Source of the DNA: Pseudomonas anatoliensis
GTDB taxonomy: Bacteria; Pseudomonadota; Gammaproteobacteria; Pseudomonadales; Pseudomonadaceae
Assembly (NCBI RefSeq): GCF_017976235.1
Contig: NZ_JACVHC010000009.1
Location: 186,001-250,000, forward strand
Length of the DNA: 64,000 bases
Direction of reading: 5' to 3'
Shown: piece by piece, positions 25,448 to 31,681 of the stretch
How the letters are laid out: every line of letters starts with the position of its first letter
How positions within the stretch are numbered: the stretch's first letter is position 1
Made by a program: the position numbers and the translations under genes
Notes under the pieces: model-generated
Told to the model about the DNA's origin: nothing
The model's input: the letters and a program-made list of their open reading frames with translations, nothing else
The model's database searches: none

Positions 25448-26160
25448 AAAAGCCTGCCCTGAAAAGCAGGCTTTCGTTCGTTCGACTGACACACCATCCT
25501 GTAGGAGCATTCGAGTGCAACGAGGCTGCGATCTTTTGATCCTGTTGTTTGAAATCAAGATCAAAAGATCGCAGCGTGCCGCAGCGCCTACAGGGGCGGT
25601 AGGGTCTAGACGGGACGCTGACTAACCAAAAGCCTGCCCTGAAAAGCAGGCTTTTGTTCGTTCAACTGACACACCATCCTGTAGGAGCATTCGAGTGCAA
25701 CGAGGCTGCGATCTTTTGATCCTGTTGTTCGGAATCAAGATCAAAAGATCGCAGCGTGCCGCAGCTCCTACAGGGGGCGGTAGTGCTTAGACGGGACGCT
25801 GACTAACCCAAAGCCTGTCCTGAAAAGCAGGCTTTCGTTCGTTCAACTGAACACACACCATCCTGTAGGAGCATTCGAGTGCAACGAGGCTGCGATCTTT
25901 TGATCCTGTTGTTTGAAATCAAGATCAAAAGATCGCAGCGTGCCGCAGCTCCTACAGGGGGCGGTAGGGTCTAGATGGGACGCTGACTAACCAAAAGCCT
26001 GCCCTCAAAAGCACGCTTTTGTTCGTTCAACTGACACACCATTCTGTAGGAGCATTCGAGTGCAACGAGGCTGCGATCTTTTGATCATGTTGTTCGGAAT
26101 CAAGATCAAAAGATCGCAGCGTGCCGCAGCTCCTACAGGGGGCGGTAGTGCTTAGACGGG
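25448..26160. repeat. Four-copy tandem array of a ~181-bp terminator+REPIN unit
   Basis: Copies begin at about 25448, 25628, 25809 and 25993 (periods 180, 181, 184). Each holds a hairpin AAAGCCTGC-CCTGAAAA-GCAGGCTTT, then TGTAGGAGCATTCGAGTGCA and an inverted REP ending GCAGCTCCTACAGGG. Variants alternate: copies 1 and 3 share GTTTGAAATC and GGGTCTAGA, copies 2 and 4 share GTTCGGAATC and GTGCTTAGAC, as if a two-unit block was duplicated. The array fills the gap between the convergent ycaC and permease genes; the last copy contains the permease stop codon (26152-26154). The copy-4 hairpin has a stem mismatch. Confidence 0.92.
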
Positions 26161-27390
26161 TGAGGGGATCACAGCCTTGTCGCTGTCTCGTCCTTTGAAC
26201 GTCAGCCAGAAAAGCAGCATTACCGCAACCGAGAAACCGGCCGGAAACAGCCAGATGCTGCGCCAGTCATGCCCGTTAGCCAAGGCGAAGTGGTCGGTGA
26301 TCTGGCCGGCGATCCAGAAGCCGATCAGCATGCCCAAACCGTAAGTCGCCAGGGTAATCAGGCCTTGAGCCGAGCTGCGAAAGCGCTCGGGGGCTTTGGC
26401 GTCGGTGTAGATTTGCCCGCAGACGAAGAAAAAGTCGTAGCAAACGCCGTGCAGGGCAATGCCGACGAGCAGCATGAATGCTTGATCACCGTTGTCGCCG
26501 AAGGCAAACAGCACGTATCGCAACGCCCACGCCAGCATGCCGACCAGCAACGCAATCTTGATGCCGAAGCGCTGAATGAACAGCGGCAAAAGCAGCATGA
26601 ACAGCACTTCGGACACTTGCCCGATGGCCATCTTCGCCGTCGGATTGGTAACGCCGATTTCGGCGAGGAACGGGTTGGCATTCTGGTAATAAAACGCCAG
26701 AGGAATGCAGATCAGAATGGACGCGAGGAAGAACACCAGATAGCTGCGATCCTTGAGCAGGCTCAACGCATCCACGCCCAGCATCTGCTTCAGGCTCGCC
26801 GAACCTTCAGTGGATTTCAGCGGTGCGGTATTCGGCAGGCTGAAGCTGTAGAACCCCAACACCAGCGACGCTACGGCAGACATCAGGAAGGTGTTGCGCA
26901 AGCCGCCCGCCGCGATGGCTTGTTGGGAGTCCCAGGCAAAACCAAAGCTGATCACGATGCCGGCGACAATCCAGCCGACGGTCCCCCAGACGCGTATGCG
27001 CGAAAACTCCAGGGCCGGGTCTTTGATCTGTCGGAACGCCACCGCATTGACCAAGGCCAGCGTCGGCATGTAGACCATCATGTAGGCCAGCACATAAGGA
27101 TAAAACGCGCTGAAATCTGGCGCCCGATAGAGCTGGAACAGCAGCACCGCGCCGATCAGATGCAGCACCGCCAGGATGCGTTCGGCGTTAAAGAACCGAT
27201 CGGCAATCAGGCCAATGACGAAGGGCGCAATGATCGCACCCCACGACTGGGTCGAGAACGCCATCCCCACCTGGCCGCCGCTAGCCGCCAGCGTTGTGGT
27301 GAGGAAGGTGCCGAGGGTGACGAACCAGCCACCCCAGATAAAAAACTGCAAAAACATCATCACGCTGAGTCGCGCATTCATTACGTTCAT
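26152..27390 (-). CDS. MFS transporter, nucleoside:H+ symporter-like family
   Basis: About 412 residues with 12 membrane segments; similar to the nucleoside:proton symporter (NupG/XapB) branch by MMFLQFFIWGGWFVTLGTFL at the N terminus, STQSWGAIIAPFVIGLIADRFF, and ALEFSRIRVWGTVGWIVAG. Members of this branch also carry sugars and polyols when linked with isomerase/dehydrogenase genes, as here. ATG at 27390 is preferred (GGTGA upstream); GTG at 27399 and ATG at 27381 are alternatives. It is the last gene of the LacI-controlled cluster, 41 bp after the TIM-barrel gene, and its stop codon lies inside the repeat array. Confidence 0.82.
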   Translation of the reverse strand: MNVMNARLSVMMFLQFFIWGGWFVTLGTFLTTTLAASGGQVGMAFSTQSWGAIIAPFVIGLIADRFFNAERILAVLHLIGAVLLFQLYRAPDFSAFYPYVLAYMMVYMPTLALVNAVAFRQIKDPALEFSRIRVWGTVGWIVAGIVISFGFAWDSQQAIAAGGLRNTFLMSAVASLVLGFYSFSLPNTAPLKSTEGSASLKQMLGVDALSLLKDRSYLVFFLASILICIPLAFYYQNANPFLAEIGVTNPTAKMAIGQVSEVLFMLLLPLFIQRFGIKIALLVGMLAWALRYVLFAFGDNGDQAFMLLVGIALHGVCYDFFFVCGQIYTDAKAPERFRSSAQGLITLATYGLGMLIGFWIAGQITDHFALANGHDWRSIWLFPAGFSVAVMLLFWLTFKGRDSDKAVIPSPV

Positions 27391-27431
27391 TTCAATCACC
27401 GTATTATTTTTATGTCGGTAACAGCGGTAAA

Positions 27432-28514
27432 TCAGTGGTCGTGAAGCCCCAGCAGACGTCGGTTGGATTGTTCGTCAGCGCTCACGCTGGCGAAGTCGTC
27501 GAACGCCTTGCGGGTCTTGGTGATCATGTGTTGTTCGATGAAGGCGGCGCCTTCGGCAGCGCCTTGCGCGGCATCTTTCAGACAGCATTCCCACTCGAGC
27601 ACGGCCCAGCCGTTGAAGTCGTATTGGGTCAACTTGCTGAAGATCGATTTGAAGTCGATCTGGCCGTCGCCCAGCGAGCGGAATCGGCCCGGGCGATCAA
27701 CCCAGCCTTGATAGCCGCCGTAAACTCCGGAGCGCGCGTCGGGGCGGAACTCGGCGTCCTTCACATGGAACATGCGGATGCGCTCGTGGTAGCGATCGAT
27801 GAATCCCAGGTAATCCATCTGCTGTAACAGCAAGTGGCTCGGGTCATACAGAATCGCGGCGCGCGGATGATGATTCACCGCCTCCAGGAAACGCTCGAAA
27901 GAGGCGCCGTCGTGCAGGTCTTCGCCGGGATGGATTTCGTAACACAGGTCTACACCGGCCTCGTCGAAACAGTCGAGTATCGGCAGCCAGCGCTCGGCCA
28001 ATTCGGCAAAGCCTTGCTCGACCAGACCGGCAGGGCGTTGCGGCCACGGGTAGACATACGGCCAGAGCAGCGCGCCGGAAAAGGTTGCATGGGCAGTCAG
28101 CCCAAGGCGCTGACTGGCGCGCGCTGCCAGTTTCAACTGGTTGATCGCCCATTGCGTGCGCGCTTGCGGCTTGCCGCGCAAATCCTCTGGGGCGAAGTCG
28201 TCGAAGAGGCTGTCGAACGCCGGATGCACCGCGACCAGTTGGCCTTGCAGATGGGTCGACAGCTCGCTGATCACCACGCCGGCCTTGGCGCAAATTGCGA
28301 TGAGTTCGTCGCAGTAATCCTGACTGTGGGCGGCGCGCTCAAGATCAATGAAACGCGTGCCAAGGGTCGGCAACTGGATGGCCTTGTAGCCTTGCGAGGC
28401 CGCCCACTGCGCAATGTTGGCGAGGGAGTCGAAGGGCGCTTCGTCAGAGATGAACTGCGCGAGAAAGATGCCCGGGCCGCGCATGCCGCCAGGGTTTGTT
28501 TGATCAGTTGTCAT
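27432..28514 (-). CDS. Sugar phosphate isomerase/epimerase-like TIM-barrel protein
   Basis: 360 residues of the AP-endonuclease-2/xylose-isomerase-like TIM-barrel superfamily. Probable metal ligands are seen in DLCYEIHPGEDLHDG (Glu), AAILYDPSHLLLQQMDY (Asp, His), MFHVKDAEFRPDARSGVYGG and WAVLEWECCLKD (late Glu). Such proteins next to Gfo/Idh dehydrogenases act on keto-sugars or inosose as isomerases, epimerases or lyases; the substrate is not identified. The ATG at 28514 gives an 11-bp overlap with the upstream dehydrogenase gene, implying coupled expression. Confidence 0.82.
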   Translation of the reverse strand: MTTDQTNPGGMRGPGIFLAQFISDEAPFDSLANIAQWAASQGYKAIQLPTLGTRFIDLERAAHSQDYCDELIAICAKAGVVISELSTHLQGQLVAVHPAFDSLFDDFAPEDLRGKPQARTQWAINQLKLAARASQRLGLTAHATFSGALLWPYVYPWPQRPAGLVEQGFAELAERWLPILDCFDEAGVDLCYEIHPGEDLHDGASFERFLEAVNHHPRAAILYDPSHLLLQQMDYLGFIDRYHERIRMFHVKDAEFRPDARSGVYGGYQGWVDRPGRFRSLGDGQIDFKSIFSKLTQYDFNGWAVLEWECCLKDAAQGAAEGAAFIEQHMITKTRKAFDDFASVSADEQSNRRLLGLHDH

Positions 28515-29694
28515 TGGCGGATGCTCCGATTGACTGGCGAGGTATTTCGCTCCACTTGGCATCACCGCGATGGTTGGCGAGAGCGGTTTCGATGAAGGCC
28601 ATGCCGCGCAGGCCGGCTTCTATGCCGGGCACGCCGGGCGCATCAGGGCCGCTCGCGCCCTGGAGAATGGCCTGTGCGAGGTCGCCGTAAAGATTGGCCA
28701 TGGCCTCCAGATAACCTTCCGGGTGCCCGGCGGGCAGACGCATGCGCCGGGTCGCGGCTTCACATAGCCACGGTTGGCCGAGGCCCGAACGCAGCACGCG
28801 CATGGGTTCGTTCAACGGGCGGTGGATCAGACTGGCGGGCTCTTCCTGGCGCCACTCCAAACCACCCTTGTCGCCATACAGACGAATTTTCAGCGGATTC
28901 TCTTCACCGGCGCAGACCTGACTGGCGATCAACACGCCGCTGGCACCGTCGGCCATTTTGAACAGCATGGCGGCGTCGTCATCCAGTTGGCGGCTGCTGA
29001 AGTGCGAGCCAAGCATCGCGCTGACGAACTGGATGGGCTGACCGGCGACAAACTCCGCCAGGGAAAACGCGTGAGTGCCGATGTCACCGATGCAGCCGCC
29101 GATGCCCGATTGTTCAGGGTTGTCGCGCCAGTCGGCCTGCTTGTTGCCTTGGCCGGCGACGTCGCTGCTGAGCCAGCCTTGCGGGTATTCGACGAGGACT
29201 TTGCGCAAGCGCCCGATAACGCCGCTGGCGACCATTTCCCGGGCCTGCCAGACCATCGCGTAACCCAGATAGGTGTGCGCCAGCGCGTAGATTCGCTGAC
29301 TGCTGCTGACGACGCCTTTGAGCGCCTGCACTTCGGCCAGATTGAGCGCAGCAGGCTTCTCGCTGAAGACATGGAAACCGGCGCTCAACGCTGCGCTGGC
29401 GATAGGGGCGTGCAAGTGATTAGGCGTGACGATCACCAGCAGCTCCATGCGCTGATCGGGCGGCAGCCGGGATTCGGCGGCGAGCATGTCTTGCCAGGCG
29501 TCGTAACAGCGTTGCGCAGGCAGACCCAATGCGGCGCCGCTGCGCTGATTGTTTTGCGCGTCTCGGCTGAACGCACCGCAGACCAGTTCAAAGCGTCCAT
29601 CGAGGCCGGCTGCCTGCCGGTGTGCCTGAGCGATGAAGGCGCCTTCACCCCCACCGACGAAGCCCATTCTTATTTTTCGAGCAGCAGCAATCAT
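28504..29694 (-). CDS. Gfo/Idh/MocA-family NAD(P)-dependent sugar oxidoreductase
   Basis: 396 residues. The Rossmann nucleotide-binding loop is MGFVGGGEGAFIAQAHRQAA near residues 10-28; the conserved VFSEKPAALNLAE block (EKP with catalytic-area Lys) and a C-terminal Gfo/Idh alpha/beta domain with GGCIGDIGTHAFSLAEF (D and H of the substrate site) follow. It likely oxidises a sugar, glycoside or polyol hydroxyl. First gene of the minus-strand operon (dehydrogenase, TIM-barrel protein, permease), divergent from a LacI regulator with an operator-like palindrome between them. Confidence 0.87.
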   Translation of the reverse strand: MIAAARKIRMGFVGGGEGAFIAQAHRQAAGLDGRFELVCGAFSRDAQNNQRSGAALGLPAQRCYDAWQDMLAAESRLPPDQRMELLVIVTPNHLHAPIASAALSAGFHVFSEKPAALNLAEVQALKGVVSSSQRIYALAHTYLGYAMVWQAREMVASGVIGRLRKVLVEYPQGWLSSDVAGQGNKQADWRDNPEQSGIGGCIGDIGTHAFSLAEFVAGQPIQFVSAMLGSHFSSRQLDDDAAMLFKMADGASGVLIASQVCAGEENPLKIRLYGDKGGLEWRQEEPASLIHRPLNEPMRVLRSGLGQPWLCEAATRRMRLPAGHPEGYLEAMANLYGDLAQAILQGASGPDAPGVPGIEAGLRGMAFIETALANHRGDAKWSEIPRQSIGASANDN

Positions 29695-29731
29695 GGCAAT
29701 TGTCTCTGTGGATAGTGCATCAGTCGTCTAT

Positions 29732-29749
29732 GATGTAACCGGTTACATC
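29732..29749. promoter_or_regulatory. Putative LacI-family operator
   Basis: GATGTAACCGGTTACATC is a perfect 18-base palindrome with the central CG typical of LacI/GalR-family operators. It lies between the divergent oxidoreductase and LacI genes, 38 bp ahead of the oxidoreductase ATG, where bound repressor could block its promoter and also control its own gene. Confidence 0.75.
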
Positions 29750-29872
29750 GTGGGCGAAATCTAGGCTCGAAATGCACGGCTGTCAAACCATCTCGGACGA
29801 ATGTCGGCGTTTCGGAGGGCGGCGCGGTGCGGTAAGCTCGGCGGCCGATTTGATTGAAAGAGCGAGGCAGAC

Positions 29873-30877
29873 TTGTCCAATATTCGCGAAGTGGCACGGC
29901 TGGCGGGCGTTTCGGTGGCAACAGTGTCAAGAACATTGAAGTCGCCGGAGCGCGTACTGCCCGACACCCGCGATCGGGTCATGGCTGCCGTCGAACAGGC
30001 CGGATATCGCCCGAATCTGATGGCGGTGCAGTTCCGCTCACGCAGAACCGGGAACCTGGTGATTCTGGTCCCGACCATCGCCAACACATTTTTCGCCCGA
30101 GTCATCAGCGGTGCGCAAAAGGCTGCGCAAGCCGCCGGCTACAGATTGTTGCTGTGCGACACCCAGGGTCGCGAAACACTCGAACGCCAGTTCGCTGATC
30201 TGGTGTATGCCCATCAAGCGGATGGCGTGATTCAACTGCGCGCCTTCGACCCCTTCGAAGGCTCCGCTTCGGGGAAGGATCTGCCACCGATCGTCAATGC
30301 GTGCGAAGTGATCCAGCAAGGCCGTCATCCGACAATCAGCCTCGACAACGTCGCGGCCGCCAAGGCGATGACCGAGCATTTGATCGCGCTGGGGCATCGG
30401 CGCATCGGCCTGATCAAAGGGTCGAAAGGCAGCCCGCTGACGCGAGATCGTCTGGCGGGATACGAACAGGCGATACGCCAGGCGGGGCTTGCGCTGGACG
30501 ATGCGCTAGTTTGTCACGGCGATTTCAGTCTGGCTGCGGGCTATGCCGGCGCCGGAAAAATGCTCGCACTCGACGATCGGCCGACCGCGCTTTTTTGTGA
30601 AAATGACGAGATGGCGATTGGTGCTTTGAAGCGCATCAAGGAGCAGGGGTTGCGCGTGCCGGAGGATATTTCGCTGGCGGGATTCGATGACATTCCGATG
30701 GCGGCTTACTGCGATCCGCCGCTGACAACCATCTCCCAACCGGCGGAAGTGTTTGGCGAGAAAGCCGTCGAAATGCTGATTGCGCTGATCGAGAAACAGC
30801 CGTTGCCTGCTCGACATGTGGTGTTGCCGTTTCAGCTGACGCCACGTGACAGCACGGCGCGATTTGAAATGGCTTAG
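29873..30877 (+). CDS. LacI-family transcriptional regulator
   Basis: 334 residues from a TTG start (GAGCGAGG upstream). The LacI HTH and hinge are clear: SNIREVARLAGVSVATVSRTLKSPERVLPDTRDRVMAAVEQAGYRPN, then a periplasmic-binding-protein-like effector domain with NLVILVPTIANTFFARVISG, HLIALGHRRIGLIKG and the C-terminal SLAGFDDIPMAAYCDPPLTTI. It probably represses the divergent dehydrogenase/isomerase/permease operon through the palindrome at 29732-29749, with the pathway sugar as inducer. Its stop overlaps the end of the convergent hypothetical gene by four bases. Confidence 0.92.
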   Translation: MSNIREVARLAGVSVATVSRTLKSPERVLPDTRDRVMAAVEQAGYRPNLMAVQFRSRRTGNLVILVPTIANTFFARVISGAQKAAQAAGYRLLLCDTQGRETLERQFADLVYAHQADGVIQLRAFDPFEGSASGKDLPPIVNACEVIQQGRHPTISLDNVAAAKAMTEHLIALGHRRIGLIKGSKGSPLTRDRLAGYEQAIRQAGLALDDALVCHGDFSLAAGYAGAGKMLALDDRPTALFCENDEMAIGALKRIKEQGLRVPEDISLAGFDDIPMAAYCDPPLTTISQPAEVFGEKAVEMLIALIEKQPLPARHVVLPFQLTPRDSTARFEMA

Positions 30878-31197
30878 GCGCCTTCCAGTTTCAACGATTG
30901 ATACCACTCGGCATACGGCGTGTTGCTCACTTTATACCGGTTGTAATCCGCAGTGCCGTCCTCCCACCAGACCGGGCCACGCTCGCCCAGTGCCACTTTG
31001 GCGGCGTGCACATGCGCCCTCGCTGCTTTCAATTTTTGCGGGTCATCCAGCAACTTTGCCGCTTTGACTTCGCGTCGCGCTGTCATCAAGTCGTCGACCA
31101 GATGCTGGCGCTGTTGCGGGTCCAACGCCGGGTTGCTGCACCGCCAAAGCTGTTCTTTGACCACGAAATATCGGCCGTCGGGCGTGGTTGGGTGCAT
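30874..31197 (-). CDS. Conserved hypothetical protein (107 aa)
   Basis: Not a named family I can assign. The product begins MHPTTPDGRYFVVKEQLWRC, has a middle rich in Ala/Lys/Arg helices (QHLVDDLMTARREVKAAKLLDDPQKLKAARAHVHAAKVALGERG) and ends with a tryptophan/tyrosine-rich part (PVWWEDGTADYNRYKVSNTPYAEWY). The overall plan, Rxx(x)KxxLWRCxNP plus GPVWWDDGxPDxxR, is one I associate with a common proteobacterial hypothetical protein, cytosolic and without a signal. It is convergent with the LacI gene, four bases overlapping. Confidence 0.7.
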   Translation of the reverse strand: MHPTTPDGRYFVVKEQLWRCSNPALDPQQRQHLVDDLMTARREVKAAKLLDDPQKLKAARAHVHAAKVALGERGPVWWEDGTADYNRYKVSNTPYAEWYQSLKLEGA

Positions 31198-31308
31198 CTG
31201 TGGGCCCCTCTCATTTTAAATATTGATAGCCGAGCTAACGGCAGTTCAACGGCATAAATACGCTCAGTCAATCGGCTGCGTTAAATCGGGGCTGGCACAG
31301 GCAAAACA

Positions 31309-31533
31309 TCCAGTGACTGATCCACCGCTATCGCCAGCAGGCTGGCTCCTACAGGAAATCTGCAAGGGTCGAAAATGTGTGGGCACCGCAGCTCCCACCA
31401 GGTTTTGTGGTGTTCACAAGATTAATGCCCCCACCGAACAATGTAGGAGTGAGCCTGCTCGCGAAGGCGTCGACACGGTCAAAACATCCGATAACTGTTC
31501 CACCGCTATCGCCAGCAAGCTCGCTCCCACAGG
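31309..31533. repeat. Scattered REP-like units in a 484-bp gene-free gap
   Basis: The gap 31198-31681 has no convincing gene. It holds a single unit CGCCAGCAGGCTGGCTCCTA near 31334-31350, a segment TGGGCACCGCAGCTCCCACC near 31381-31400, and a facing pair between TGTAGGAGTGAGCCTGCTCG (31442) and CGCCAGCAAGCTCGCTCCCA (31510-31531). These are degenerate members of more than one REP class placed side by side. Confidence 0.65.
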
Positions 31534-31572
31534 TTTGTGCGTCGCTCACAGATCTTCGGCCAGCACACAAAT

Positions 31573-31670
31573 CTGTAGGAGCATTCGAGTGAAACGAGGC
31601 TGCGATCTTTTGATCCTGTTGTTTGAAATCAAGATCAAAAAATCGCAGCGTGCCGCAGCTCCTACAGGGG
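31573..31670. repeat. REPIN of the same variant as the 25.4-26.2 kb array
   Basis: TGTAGGAGCATTCGAGTG followed by AACGAGGCTGCGATCTTTTG, GTTTGAAATCAAGATC and an inverted unit ending GCCGCAGCTCCTACAGGGG. It matches the A-type copies (1 and 3) of the tandem array at 25448-26160 but lacks their terminator hairpin, so the REPIN part moves or is copied separately. Confidence 0.85.
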
Positions 31671-31681
31671 CCGGTTGCGGT

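Noticed and set aside
25448..26160. CRISPR array
   Set aside because: The repeat unit is ~181 bp without unique spacers; the units are near identical along their length and contain REP hairpins.
26269..27444. 391-residue plus-strand open frame
   Set aside because: Complement of the MFS permease; hydrophilic His/Gln-rich product typical of antisense to a membrane protein gene.
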